A stretch of DNA of 64,000 bases from Peribacillus simplex (GCF_030123325.1 NZ_CP126106.1:4492001-4556000); one strand, 5' to 3'. Positions 34,104 to 43,187 are shown, counted from the first letter of the stretch. Numbers and translations are program-made. Notes: generated by a model not told the origin, from the sequence alone.

Positions 34104-35585
34104 TCACTTTGATTCCTTCGATCCTGCCGTATATACTTTTTCAATGCCGTACTTGTTTAACTTATATTGCAGCCCCTGTCTTTTAATATTGAGGGCTTCT
34201 GCCGTTTTGCTGATATTCCCGTTATATTTCTCGAACATATTGATGATCATTTCCCTTTCCATTTCTTCAAGAACGACAGGTAAATCAATCTTGTTTTTCA
34301 ATGGGGAAGGATGGCTCTGCGCATTTGCCGCAGCATAATTTCCTGAAGGGAAAAGATAAGCAGGAAGATGGTGTTCATCAATCATATCTTCCCCTGCGTC
34401 CATGACGTTAAAGGTCAACTCGATGGCATGTCCCAGTTCACGAATGTTCCCTGGCCATTGATATTGAAGAAGCCGCTGCATCGCCTTTTGACTGATTCCG
34501 CGCACTTCGGTAAAAAATGATTTGTTGAACTTTTGAATAAAGTGATTGACGATTTCCGGAATATCCGTTTTACGCTCCAAAAGAGAAGGCATTTGGACCG
34601 TCACGACATTCAGGCGGAAAAATAAATCCGAGCGGATGATTCCCCGCTCCAACGCCTCTTCTGGAGATATGTTCATCGCAGCGATGATCTTCACATTAAC
34701 CTTCTGCTCCTTCGAACCGCCAACACGGCGCACCTCACCTTCCTGAAGCACTCGCAGCAATTTTGCCTGCAGACCGAGGTCGAGGCTATTCAGCTCATCA
34801 AGGAAAAGAGTTCCGCCATTTGCCTGTTCAAAAATGCCCATGCGATCCATCGCTCCGGTAAAAGCCCCTTTCGTCGTGCCGAACAGCAGCCCCTCCATCA
34901 ATTCCTTTGGAACAGCTGCACAGTTCTGCGCGATGAAAGGCTGATTTCGCTGAGCACTTACATTATGTATACTTTGCGCGACCAGTTCCTTCCCTGTCCC
35001 GGTTGGCCCATAAATCATGACTGGGGAATGTGTACGGGCCGCTTTTTTCGCCAATGAAATCGCTTGCTGAAAAGCAGGGCTATTACCAATCAAATCGCTA
35101 AAATGATAGGTCGCCGTCCCTTCAGAGAACTTACTTTTCTTATGTGTCTCGGCCAGCTGGGAACGCAAATCGACAATTTGGTCGTACATATTCATGACCT
35201 TCGTAATATCCTTTGCGATTTCCACTGCCCCAATAATTTCACCATCCTCATACAAAGGATACGTACTATTGATAGACGTTATTTTTTTCTCCTTTAAATT
35301 GACATATGTTTGAATGGACTCAATCGTTTCATTGCCTTTTTCCAACGCTACATGCAGCGTACTGGATTCATCAGTCAATGAAGGATAAAGCTGAAAAATA
35401 TTCTCCCCCAGCACCTGTTCACGATCAAGGCCGTCGATATGTGCCATCATTTCATTGTAAAAAACCGTATCCCCATCTTTATTCACAATATGGACACCCA
35501 CATTGATCACATTCAATATCCATTCAAATTGAGTGGAAAACTGATTTACTGAAGATTTCATTTCTTCATCTCCGTTCTCTGCCAT
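34104..35585 (-). CDS. kamR: Sigma-54-dependent activator of the lysine operon (KamR-like)
   Basis: This 493-residue enhancer-binding protein has an N-terminal PAS domain (about 12-130), a AAA+ domain with Walker A GPTGTGKE (about 190), the sigma-54 contact loop GAFTGA (about 240) and Walker B GTLFLDEL (about 258), and a C-terminal Fis-type helix-turn-helix NISKTAEALNIKRQGLQYKLNKYGI (about 455-480). It lies directly upstream of kamA on the same strand but behind its own terminator. The PAS domain could sense a pathway metabolite; the ligand is unknown. An alternative start is the ATG at 35561 behind GGAG. Confidence 0.88.
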   Translation of the reverse strand: MAENGDEEMKSSVNQFSTQFEWILNVINVGVHIVNKDGDTVFYNEMMAHIDGLDREQVLGENIFQLYPSLTDESSTLHVALEKGNETIESIQTYVNLKEKKITSINSTYPLYEDGEIIGAVEIAKDITKVMNMYDQIVDLRSQLAETHKKSKFSEGTATYHFSDLIGNSPAFQQAISLAKKAARTHSPVMIYGPTGTGKELVAQSIHNVSAQRNQPFIAQNCAAVPKELMEGLLFGTTKGAFTGAMDRMGIFEQANGGTLFLDELNSLDLGLQAKLLRVLQEGEVRRVGGSKEQKVNVKIIAAMNISPEEALERGIIRSDLFFRLNVVTVQMPSLLERKTDIPEIVNHFIQKFNKSFFTEVRGISQKAMQRLLQYQWPGNIRELGHAIELTFNVMDAGEDMIDEHHLPAYLFPSGNYAAANAQSHPSPLKNKIDLPVVLEEMEREMIINMFEKYNGNISKTAEALNIKRQGLQYKLNKYGIEKVYTAGSKESK

Positions 35586-35747
35586 TTGATAGAATCACCT
35601 GTAAATTATAGCATTTAATGGGAAACATTCATCTCTTTATTCTTATTAAAATCAAACTTCAACACAAAAGCAATAGAATAATAAGGTCATATGAAGGAAT
35701 CTCGCATTAAGTCAAGAAGATTATAAAAGAAAATATAAAAATTAGAG

Positions 35748-36269
35748 GTGAGTCGGATTTCAGAACGAAGCAAAGAAACGAAAATAGAAATTAAACCGTG
35801 GGAAGATAAAGACCTGGAATTACTGTTTCAACTAAATGCCCCAGAAATGATGGAACATCTTGGCGGACCAGAAAATAATGAACAAATCCTGAAACGCCAT
35901 CAACGGTATCTGCAGATTGGGGAGAAGGGATGCATGTTTAGCATCAACACGTTTCCAGAGGCAGAGGCAGCCGGTTCCGTTGGCTACTGGCAAAAAGTGT
36001 GGAACGATGAATCTGTGTATGAAATCGGTTGGAGCGTCCTTCCTTCCTTTCAAGGAAAAGGAGTCGCCTCTCATGCCGTGAAGGCACTGATAGAGAAAAT
36101 CAAAGCCGAACGAAAATACAATAGCATTCATGCATTCCCTTCGATCAATAATCCTGCATCAAACGCAATTTGCCGCAAGCTCAAATTCAACCTCATCTCC
36201 GAATGTGAATTCGAATACCCGCCGGGGAGCTTCATGCAATGCAATGATTGGTGCTTGGAACTTGAATGA
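35748..36269 (+). CDS. GNAT-family N-acetyltransferase
   Basis: This 173-residue GNAT protein of the RimJ/RimL-like type has WEDKDLELLFQLNAPEMMEHLGG near the N-terminus, YEIGWSVLPSFQGKGVASHAVKALIEK (about 86-112, motif A with the acyl-CoA loop QGKGVA) and NPASNAICRKLKF (about 136-148). The start is GTG with only a weak ribosome site, since the AGAGGTG run includes the codon itself, so the exact N-terminus is uncertain. The substrate is unknown. It is divergent from kamR and appears not to belong to that operon. Confidence 0.78.
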   Translation: MSRISERSKETKIEIKPWEDKDLELLFQLNAPEMMEHLGGPENNEQILKRHQRYLQIGEKGCMFSINTFPEAEAAGSVGYWQKVWNDESVYEIGWSVLPSFQGKGVASHAVKALIEKIKAERKYNSIHAFPSINNPASNAICRKLKFNLISECEFEYPPGSFMQCNDWCLELE

Positions 36270-36299
36270 ATTCTTTAGATGAATAGCGGATTTGTGGAG

Positions 36300-36383
36300 G
36301 CAGGATTATTCCGGGGTAAGTCGAATTATGACGGGTTTAGGTGAATTATTTCCCGGGAAAGTCGAATTATTCCCGGGGGGCGG
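36300..36383. repeat. About 21-bp-period degenerate array
   Basis: Four units built on (T)GAATTATT-CCCGGG-AAGTC recur every 20-23 bases between the GNAT and LacI genes. The period resembles the arrays at 19983-20069 and 63258-63405, but the sequence differs. Nothing else is seen in 36270-36518. Confidence 0.6.
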
Positions 36384-36518
36384 ACGGCTCGCATCCTATC
36401 CGCCATCATTCATATAACTGGAACTCCTGAACTCCGCACCATTTAAATTACTTTAGCGCTTTTATTTTGTATACAAGGATAATGAACCTGAATAGGAAGT
36501 TTTATATCTTTATGAAGG

Positions 36519-37508
36519 TTAGGTCGATTCTCTGATTTTAAGTTTGGTAGGCAATTTAATAATGTCTCGCTTTAATTCCAAATCATTTTTTAAATATTTT
36601 ATCATTTCTATTACAGTGCGTTGTCCTAGTTCCATAATCGGTATATCGATTGTGGTTATGGTGGGGGTCGTAACTTGGCAAATAGATTGATTATCATAAC
36701 CAACTATAGCTAGGCATTCCGGTATTTTATAGCCCAACGTAGTTGCCTTTTTAATAATGCCTGCTGCGACCTGATCATTTCCAGTAAATAAGGCAGTAGG
36801 TTTTTCTTTTAATTTTAATATTTCATCACAAATACGGAACCCATCTTCAATATTAAATCCATGTCCAAATATCCAATCTTCATTATGTAGTAAATTATTA
36901 TCCGCTAACGCTTTTATAAATCCCTCTTTTCTTTGACCCTGTGCCTGACTATAAGAAGTATCGTAGCAAAAACCTATCTTCCTATGGCCTTTTTTTATTA
37001 AATGATTAACCGCTTTGTATGTCGCTTCGAATTCATCATAACCAATAATTGGTATGGAGGCGGAATGATGGTATTCATTACACAGTAAAATTGGGCCGTA
37101 TTTCAAATAAGGCTTTATTACATTCCATTCATTTTCTAACGCTCCTAAAATAACCCCATCTACTTCTCTATTCTTTAATTTCCCCATAACATCTAATTCA
37201 TTTTTCGAATTATAAAAGGTTTGATAAATAAGAACTTTATAATCATTTTCCAATGCTGCTAGAGATACTCCTTTAACCAATTGAGCAAAGAATGGATGGT
37301 CGAATCTTGGTACTGATATTGCAATGGTTTTGGTTTTATTCGTCCTGAAATTCCGAGCAAGTGAACTTGGTGCATAATCAAGCTCTTCCATGACCTTTAA
37401 GATTTGTTCCCTTTTTTCTTTTGATACATATGGGTGATTATTTAAGACTCTAGATATCGTTGTTTTAGAGACATTACATATCTTGGCTATCTCGCTAATT
37501 CTCGTCAT
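36519..37508 (-). CDS. LacI-family transcriptional regulator
   Basis: This 329-residue protein has the N-terminal LacI helix-turn-helix (TRISEIAKICNVSKTTISRVLNNHPYVS, residues 2-29), a hinge helix (PSSLARNFR) and the periplasmic-binding-like effector domain. It is divergent from a HAD-family phosphatase gene. The gap holds TGTTATCGATTTCA, an operator-type word for this family. By context it would answer to a sugar or sugar phosphate handled by that phosphatase. Confidence 0.87.
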   Translation of the reverse strand: MTRISEIAKICNVSKTTISRVLNNHPYVSKEKREQILKVMEELDYAPSSLARNFRTNKTKTIAISVPRFDHPFFAQLVKGVSLAALENDYKVLIYQTFYNSKNELDVMGKLKNREVDGVILGALENEWNVIKPYLKYGPILLCNEYHHSASIPIIGYDEFEATYKAVNHLIKKGHRKIGFCYDTSYSQAQGQRKEGFIKALADNNLLHNEDWIFGHGFNIEDGFRICDEILKLKEKPTALFTGNDQVAAGIIKKATTLGYKIPECLAIVGYDNQSICQVTTPTITTIDIPIMELGQRTVIEMIKYLKNDLELKRDIIKLPTKLKIREST

Positions 37509-37533
37509 TTAATCCCATCCTTGTAATAAGTGG

Positions 37534-37564
37534 TTGACATGTTATCGATTTCAGAAGTTATTAT
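37534..37564 (+). promoter_or_regulatory. LacI/cre-type operator in the HAD-gene promoter
   Basis: TTGACA (37534-37539) is followed directly by TGTTATCGATTTCA (37540-37553), which fits the relaxed cre/LacI consensus TGWNANCGNTNWCA. A TATTAT at 37559-37564 is the likely -10 at a rather long 19-base spacing. Binding here would block the promoter. Whether the local LacI protein or CcpA is the binder cannot be told. Confidence 0.5.
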
Positions 37565-37643
37565 AAAACCGTTCCTAATATATTAACAAAATTTTTCTGA
37601 GTTGTATTTTTAAAAAGTTATTGAAGCTAATGGAGGGATTGTT

Positions 37644-38492
37644 ATGTTATTGAATAAAAAGGGCGGGTTTCAGTTATTGCCAAATGTTGAAGACCCAAAA
37701 TACATTGTATTCTGTGATTTTGATGAAACCTATTATCCTCACTCCATGAATCACGAGAGACAGAAAGATTTATTTGAACTTGAAAATTACTTAGAGGCAA
37801 AGAGTAATGATGAAGAACTTGTCTTTGGCTGGGTCACTGGGAGTAGTATCGAATCAATATTACATAAAATGGAACAAGGTAGGTTCAGATTTTTCCCCCA
37901 TTTTATTGCCAGTGACTTAGGTACCGAAATCACCTATTTCTCAGAAAATAATTTTTTGGTAAATGATCCAGATTGGCATTCACGGATTAATATCGAAGAA
38001 TTTAATAAAAGGAAAGTCGATGAAATTTATAATGTTCTACATAACGGCAATATACAATTGATTCCTCAGACTCAAATGGGAAGTTCACGCTATAAAAAAA
38101 ATTATTATTATCAAATACAGCATGAATCCGTCGACAAGAAGAACTTAGCCACCATCCAGAGGGTGGCCAAAGAGTACGGGATAGGGGTAAATATCAATCG
38201 TTGCAATCCCCTTGCCGGCGATCCTGAAGATAGTTATGATATAGACTTTATTCCATTAGGTACTGGAAAAAATGAGATTGTACGTTTTATGCTAGACAAA
38301 TACGGGCTAAGTCTGGAGCATGCCTTTGCATTCGGGGATAGCGGCAATGATCTGCTCATGTTAAAAAGTGTTAAACATGGTTACCTGGTAGGGAATGCAA
38401 CTCAAGAAGCGAAGGAAGCTCATACTAAAATAGCGACAGGTACGTACTCTAAAGGAATATTAAGAACTTTGCAATCCATCATTACTATTTAA
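37644..38492 (+). CDS. HAD-superfamily phosphatase (sucrose-phosphatase-like, Cof-type)
   Basis: This 282-residue HAD-IIB protein has motif I CDFDETYYPH (about residues 24-33, nucleophile and acid/base Asp) and motif IV FGDSGNDLLML (about 231-241), with a C2 cap between. The phosphorylated-sugar substrate is likely but not readable. The ribosome site AATGGAGGG precedes the ATG. It is divergent from the LacI regulator and probably its target. The 81 bases to the next gene hold nothing recognisable. Confidence 0.82.
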   Translation: MLLNKKGGFQLLPNVEDPKYIVFCDFDETYYPHSMNHERQKDLFELENYLEAKSNDEELVFGWVTGSSIESILHKMEQGRFRFFPHFIASDLGTEITYFSENNFLVNDPDWHSRINIEEFNKRKVDEIYNVLHNGNIQLIPQTQMGSSRYKKNYYYQIQHESVDKKNLATIQRVAKEYGIGVNINRCNPLAGDPEDSYDIDFIPLGTGKNEIVRFMLDKYGLSLEHAFAFGDSGNDLLMLKSVKHGYLVGNATQEAKEAHTKIATGTYSKGILRTLQSIITI

Positions 38493-38573
38493 GGGGAAGT
38501 ATAAATAATGAGGAAAAGGTAGTTGGTGCGCTCTTGCCACAGCTATTCTTTCTGCAAACGTATGGTTTTTCTA

Positions 38574-39491
38574 TCAAGCAAGCAATTCATTCCATGTTTC
38601 TTGACCTGCAAGCTTATCAGCGGAAATCTTGCTTGCCTTTTGGTATTGAAATAATGCCGCTTCGGTTTGTCCCCCGAAATCTCCGTCAAGTGGCCCGGGA
38701 TTAAATCCTTCCATATATAGCGCTGCTTGCAGGATCCATGTGATATTGCCAGCAGCTCCTTTTTTTAAGGTGACGGTTGCTGTCTTGGTTTTAGGTCCCC
38801 ATTTTCCATCGACAATTAGTTTTTTATTGTATTGCTTATTCAGCTCCGTTTGTAAACCTTTGATTAGGGCCGATCGAGTTTTTGGACCATAAAACCCATC
38901 AGCCTCAATATTCGTTTTATATCGGCTATTTAACGTTTTTTGTATCGAAATGATATGACCATCTCCTTTGCCGGTCTTCGGCATTTCCATTTTTTCTAGT
39001 TTGATGGTAAGGTGAGGTTCTTTTCCTGCTTGTAACTGTGTAAAAGATAACCCGCCTGTCATCTCCAAGTGGGGATAATCCTTGAATGAACTCCAATCCC
39101 CGCCCCATTTAAATCCTAAACCCTTACCTATGGCAGCCACGCGCTGCCACTTTGAATCAACTGTCCATACTGCCACCTTGCCATCATCACTCACAATGAA
39201 GAAATCAATGGCCAGTCCATAATTATGATAAGATTGCCCTGGTTTAGCGTTCGTCACAATAGGTTTAGCTAGATTGCTATAGTTTTTTCCATTGTAGCTG
39301 TAAACTCGTCCTTGACCATAAAGCGCAGCTTGTTCTTCCAAAGAGCGATGGCCTGCACTTATCAGTACAGTGATTCTTTCAGTATAAGCACGTTCCACCA
39401 TTTCCAATGCTGATGCCTTCACCACAGGATTCATCCCTTTGCCCATCTTTTTCAATGATCGATCCAATAATGTTCGTAATGCTACCGTCAA
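38574..39491 (-). CDS. M15 L,D-peptidase with peptidoglycan-binding repeats
   Basis: This 305-residue protein has an N-terminal M15C (VanY/CwlK/Ply500-like) domain with ISAGHRSLEEQAALYGQGR (about 44-62), zinc ligands His and Asp in YHNYGLAIDF (about 88-97) and His in DYPHLEM (about 138). The C-terminal half holds two peptidoglycan-binding-1 repeats (GFYGPKTRSAL, about 200, and GDFGGQTEAALFQYQ, about 277) with a related KWGPKT segment between. It cuts L-Ala-D-Glu or D-Ala links in cell-wall peptide. No signal peptide is seen, as in phage endolysins, but no phage genes are nearby, so a domesticated lysin is possible. Confidence 0.85.
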   Translation of the reverse strand: MTVALRTLLDRSLKKMGKGMNPVVKASALEMVERAYTERITVLISAGHRSLEEQAALYGQGRVYSYNGKNYSNLAKPIVTNAKPGQSYHNYGLAIDFFIVSDDGKVAVWTVDSKWQRVAAIGKGLGFKWGGDWSSFKDYPHLEMTGGLSFTQLQAGKEPHLTIKLEKMEMPKTGKGDGHIISIQKTLNSRYKTNIEADGFYGPKTRSALIKGLQTELNKQYNKKLIVDGKWGPKTKTATVTLKKGAAGNITWILQAALYMEGFNPGPLDGDFGGQTEAALFQYQKASKISADKLAGQETWNELLA

Positions 39492-39601
39492 TGTAATCCC
39501 TCCTTTTAAATTCCCATCAGGCTTTATATAAGCCTTTTTAATGGAAAAGTAGCATGGTTGGAAAAGTTTGTTCTCATTTATTAGAGAATGGAAGTAATAT
39601 G

Positions 39602-39725
39602 TTATTTAACAAACGTTCCAGCTGATTTCAGAAATCCGCTCCCTTTCCGCCGACTGCCTGCCAAGCCTCATCAAAGCAAGCGTCTGTGTCTAGCCAGATA
39701 TTCGGCGGGAGTGTCGCGAATTTCC
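39602..39725. repeat. Dispersed repeat, copy 1 (about 125 bp)
   Basis: The segment from TTATTTAACAAACGTTCCAG to GTGTCGCGAATTTCC recurs at 63081-63212 with scattered differences (shared CCGCTCCCTTTCCGCCGACTG and GGGAGTGTCGC). The only other items in 39492-39895 are this repeat and a terminator. Confidence 0.75.
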
Positions 39726-39813
39726 AGTTTTTTTTGAATATATCATCTTTCCAAGATTGATAAATGAGGGTGAAAAAGCCTGTTGTTCCTTCACATTAGA
39801 AAGGGAATTTACC

Positions 39814-39868
39814 CAAAAAAATTAGACTACTTCCATTCGCAAACGGGCGAACGGAAGTAGTCTATTAA
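39814..39868 (-). terminator. Terminator of the GntP/CoA-transferase operon
   Basis: AGACTACTTCC pairs with GGAAGTAGTCT across an 18-base loop that itself holds GTTCGCCCGTTTGCGAA, followed by AATTTTTTT on the minus strand, 28 bases after the subunit B stop. Confidence 0.85.
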
Positions 39869-39895
39869 TGAATTTTTTTATTAATCTCTTTAAAC

Positions 39896-40543
39896 TTACG
39901 CCCTAATTTCAATAGAGGGGCTTATTGTAAAGTCTGCCTCTGTTTTACTTTTCACTTCATCAAGTGTTATGCCATTTTGCAATTCAATCAATTCCATTCC
40001 AGCTTCTGTAAATTGAAAAACAGCCAGTTCGGTAATCAGGCAATGGACGACCTTTTCCCCCGTCAATGGCAATGTACAGCTCTTTTTCACTTTGGATTCC
40101 CCATGCTTGTTCACATGGTCCATAATGACAACAATTCGTTTTGCGCCTTGGACGAGATCCATCGCACCTCCCATTCCTTTTACCATCTTCCCTGGAATCA
40201 TCCAGTTTGCCAAGTCCCCATTCTCGGAAACTTCCATCCCGCCTAAAATGGCCAGGTCGATATGGCCGCCGCGAATCATCGCGAATGATTCAGCGCTATC
40301 AAAAAATGATGCCCCTGATTTTGCCGTTACTGTTTCTTTTCCTGCATTAATCAAATCCGGATCGACTTCATCCTTTTTTGGATACGGCCCGATTCCCAGT
40401 AAGCCATTTTCCGATTGAAGCATGACATTAAAGTCATTTGGAATCATGTTGGCAATCAAGGTCGGCATTCCAATCCCTAAATTTACACACATACCATCTT
40501 GGATTTCTTTAACGGCCCGTTCTAAAATTAGTTGTCTCGTCAT
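39896..40543 (-). CDS. scoB: Acetoacetate CoA-transferase subunit B
   Basis: This 215-residue beta subunit of a class I 3-oxoacid CoA-transferase has the catalytic Glu in LQSENGLLGIGPYP (about residue 47) and GGAMDLVQGAKRIVVIMDHVNKHGESK (about 130-155). It sits 17 bases after subunit A. Together with the GntP permease this matches the yxjC-scoA-scoB order recalled from B. subtilis. It should use succinyl-CoA to activate acetoacetate. It is clearly distinct in sequence from the lysine-operon pair. Confidence 0.86.
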   Translation of the reverse strand: MTRQLILERAVKEIQDGMCVNLGIGMPTLIANMIPNDFNVMLQSENGLLGIGPYPKKDEVDPDLINAGKETVTAKSGASFFDSAESFAMIRGGHIDLAILGGMEVSENGDLANWMIPGKMVKGMGGAMDLVQGAKRIVVIMDHVNKHGESKVKKSCTLPLTGEKVVHCLITELAVFQFTEAGMELIELQNGITLDEVKSKTEADFTISPSIEIRA

Positions 40544-40560
40544 TCGAATACTCCTCCTTT

Positions 40561-41256
40561 TTATGCGTTAGCAGTTGTAAGTCTTTCAATTCGTTTTTCA
40601 TAGTCATTTCCTACAAGCACTTTCTGTACATAAACCCCTGAAGTATGAATTTCATCTGGATCGAGTTCTCCTGTGCCCACAAGCTCCTCCACTTCGACAA
40701 GCGTGACTTTCCCTGCTGTGGCAACGACAGGGTTAAAATTCCTTGCCGTTTTCCGATATACAAGATTACCGAAATGATCTGCTTTCCAGGCTTTTACAAA
40801 GGCAAAATCTCCGACTATTCCTTTTTCCATAATGTATGTGCGGCCATCAAACTCTTTATGTTCTTTACCTTTCGCGACTTCCGTCCCTACTCCTGTAGCT
40901 GTATAAAAGGCAGGAATTCCCGCTCCGCCCGCTCTTAAACGCTCGGCCAGCGTTCCTTGGGGAACTAGTTCGACCTCCAGCTCGCCACTTAAAAATTGCT
41001 GTTCAAATAACTTATTTTCCCCTACATAAGAAGCGATCATTTTTTTGATTTGCTTATTTTCAAGCAAAAGACCTAGACCCCAATCGTCGACTCCACAATT
41101 GTTGCTGACAATCGTCAAATCCTTTACACCTTTGTTACGCAAAGCAATGATCAGTTTTTCTGGTATTCCGCTTAATCCGAATCCGCCAACGATAATGGTT
41201 GCCCCATCCTCGATTTGTTGAATAGCGCTATCAAAAGATGTTAATAATTTACTCAT
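40561..41256 (-). CDS. scoA: Acetoacetate CoA-transferase subunit A
   Basis: This 231-residue alpha subunit has the GGFGLSGIPEKLI loop (about residues 22-34), SNNCGVDDWGLGLLL (about 51-65) and VPQGTLAERLRAGGAGIPAFYT (about 97-118), typical of ScoA. It is 32 bases after the permease. Subunits A and B form the active complex in the cytoplasm. The likely reaction is succinyl-CoA plus acetoacetate to acetoacetyl-CoA plus succinate, feeding the thiolase encoded at 45244-46422. Confidence 0.86.
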   Translation of the reverse strand: MSKLLTSFDSAIQQIEDGATIIVGGFGLSGIPEKLIIALRNKGVKDLTIVSNNCGVDDWGLGLLLENKQIKKMIASYVGENKLFEQQFLSGELEVELVPQGTLAERLRAGGAGIPAFYTATGVGTEVAKGKEHKEFDGRTYIMEKGIVGDFAFVKAWKADHFGNLVYRKTARNFNPVVATAGKVTLVEVEELVGTGELDPDEIHTSGVYVQKVLVGNDYEKRIERLTTANA

Positions 41257-41288
41257 TTTCCATCATCTCCATTCTTAATACTATTCTA

Positions 41289-42674
41289 TTAAATAAACAG
41301 TGAAGTTGCAAAAGCTATGATGAACACGGTCACTGTTTTCAAAACCGTAATCGCAAAGATATCCTTGTAAGATTGACGATGTGTTAGTCCAGTAATGGCA
41401 AGCAAGGTGATGACGGCACCATTATGCGGCAGCGTATCCATTCCGCCAGATGCCATGGATGCAATTCGATGAAGCATTTCCGGGGTGATTCCGACACTTT
41501 GGGCCACCTGCAAATAGTGATTTCCCATTACTTCTAACGCAATCGAAAGTCCACCTGACGCGGATCCGGTAATCCCTGCCAGCACATTGACGGCGATAGC
41601 TTCGGATACGAGTGGATTGCCGCTTGCATTGAACACCCAGTTTTGAATGACCGAGAATCCAGGCAGCGTTTTCACCACATTCCCAAAACCAACTTCAGAT
41701 GCAGTATTGAATATGGCAAGCAATGATCCCATTGCCGCAGCCGTTAATCCACTGGCCAATTTGACCTTGATACGTCCAACATTCAGAAGCATCGCTGCAA
41801 TAATGCCGATTGACAATGCAACAATCAAAGACCAGGATGAAGTGACTGTGCTTACATCGGCAATGTTGAAAGTTTCCTTCAACATCGATGCATCATACCA
41901 GTGCTTAACCGAAATGGCACTCCGGCTGAAAGCAAAATTAAACGCTACGACAAGGATGAGCGGTACGATGGACAGCCAAAAATTAGGCAGGTTTTGCTGT
42001 TCTGCACTTTCTGGTTCATTAATATGTCCTTCCCCGTAGCCTTCACCATTTGCCAACGCTTGTTTACGGCGACGCTCCAACCAGAGCATTCCCCCAGTGA
42101 ATACCATGATCGCGCCAATAATCCCCATTATTGGAGCCGCATAGGTATCAGTTCCGAAATAATTCGTTGGAATGATATTTTGAATCTGAGGTGTTCCAGG
42201 AAGGGCATCCATCGTATAAGTGAAGGCGCCTAATGCTATCGTTCCTGGCAATAATCTTTTTGGAATGTCTGCTTCTTTAAAAATTGCCGCTGCAAATGGA
42301 TAAACGGCGAATGCCACTACAAACAATGAAACCCCGCCATATGTCAGCGCCGAACACGCCAGCACCACGGCAAGAATAGCTTGCTTTGAGCCTAGTGACT
42401 TTACGATGGTCTTGGCAATGGATGCTGCTGCACCGCTCATTTCCATGACTTTTCCAAATACGGCTCCTAATAAGAATATCGGAAAAAACGCTTTAATATA
42501 GTTAGCCGCAAACGTCATATATGTCTCTGTATAACTCGGCAGCAAATGTCCACCGGATAAAATGACCGCCAATAAAGTAACGATCGGCGCTATGATAATG
42601 ACCGGATAGCCCCGGTAGGCTAAAAAGATTAAAAGTCCCAGCGCCACAACGATGGCTAAAATTTGAATCACCAA
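41289..42674 (-). CDS. GntP-family permease
   Basis: This 461-residue protein of about 12-14 membrane segments belongs to the GntP family (for example GLSIALEVMGNHYLQVAQSVGITPEMLHRIASMASGGMDTLPHNGAV, about 365-412, which holds the family signature). The start is TTG 42674 behind AGGGGG. GntP carriers import gluconate or other hydroxy acids. Linkage with CoA-transferase makes 3-hydroxybutyrate or acetoacetate the likely substrate. A small ORF overlaps its start by 7 bases. Confidence 0.85.
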   Translation of the reverse strand: MVIQILAIVVALGLLIFLAYRGYPVIIIAPIVTLLAVILSGGHLLPSYTETYMTFAANYIKAFFPIFLLGAVFGKVMEMSGAAASIAKTIVKSLGSKQAILAVVLACSALTYGGVSLFVVAFAVYPFAAAIFKEADIPKRLLPGTIALGAFTYTMDALPGTPQIQNIIPTNYFGTDTYAAPIMGIIGAIMVFTGGMLWLERRRKQALANGEGYGEGHINEPESAEQQNLPNFWLSIVPLILVVAFNFAFSRSAISVKHWYDASMLKETFNIADVSTVTSSWSLIVALSIGIIAAMLLNVGRIKVKLASGLTAAAMGSLLAIFNTASEVGFGNVVKTLPGFSVIQNWVFNASGNPLVSEAIAVNVLAGITGSASGGLSIALEVMGNHYLQVAQSVGITPEMLHRIASMASGGMDTLPHNGAVITLLAITGLTHRQSYKDIFAITVLKTVTVFIIAFATSLFI

Positions 42675-42868
42675 CTCAATTCCCCCTTTTCTCCCCTTGC
42701 CCCAAAGTAATTTCGGAAGCCCTTAAGCAGAACTAGTAATCTCCTAAATTCCATATTTTCAATTTTTCCGCTTTTGCCATCCAGGCCTGCCTTCCCCAAG
42801 TCAGGCTGAATGATCTTCCTAAGTGGTTTCCATTTTTTGAGAACGCTTTCAACAATCTGTTGAATCAC
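42668..42868 (-). CDS. Possible small protein translated before the GntP permease
   Basis: This 66-residue frame starts at GTG 42868 five bases after AAAGGGG and ends with a stop that overlaps the permease start, which suggests coupling. The protein is basic and contains VIQQIVESVLKKWKPLRKI and FRRLLVLLKGFRNYFG, possibly amphipathic helices. The whole frame lies between the sigma-54 promoter (42938-42954) and the permease. I do not recognise it. An untranslated leader is the alternative. Confidence 0.42.
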   Translation of the reverse strand: MIQQIVESVLKKWKPLRKIIQPDLGKAGLDGKSGKIENMEFRRLLVLLKGFRNYFGARGEKGELSW

Positions 42869-42937
42869 GAAATCCCCTTTCATTTTACGTGGAAACACAA
42901 TATAAAATGACAGATAGGCCATTCACCAAAGTAATTA

Positions 42938-42954
42938 TGCAATTATTGTGCCAA
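42938..42954 (-). promoter_or_regulatory. Sigma-54 promoter of the GntP/CoA-transferase operon
   Basis: Minus strand TTGGCACAATAATTGCA is a textbook -24/-12 element (TGGCAC-N5-TTGCA, GG and GC 10 bases apart). It lies downstream of the sigma-54 activator gene and about 265 bases before the permease start. Confidence 0.92.
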
Positions 42955-43076
42955 CTTAAGTTCAATGAAAAATCACATCTTTTAAAGCCTTTTCCAACAT
43001 TTTATTTCCCTTTTTATAAATAAAATCCCTTAAAACTGTCAAGGTTTCAGTACACATAAGTATAAACTTCAAAAAA

Positions 43077-43096
43077 GTGTAAGCCTTTTCTTACAC
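43077..43096. promoter_or_regulatory. Candidate enhancer site for the second sigma-54 activator
   Basis: GTGTAAG-N6-CTTACAC is a perfect 7-base-arm inverted repeat, about 125-140 bases upstream of the -24 box at 42954. The spacing suits an activator site. No matching copy was found at the other sigma-54 promoter (47417-47433), so the assignment is tentative. Confidence 0.45.
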
Positions 43097-43187
43097 CATT
43101 TATATTTCCTTTCATTTTTTGTACGGATTTTCTAACACACTCAAATATTTGCTGGGGAAAAATTCTTGGGAGGTGGTTAATAAGTAT

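Noticed and set aside
39896..41256. Possibility that the two CoA-transferase pairs are a recent duplication
   Set aside because: The proteins differ clearly in sequence and operon context, so they are separate old paralogues.
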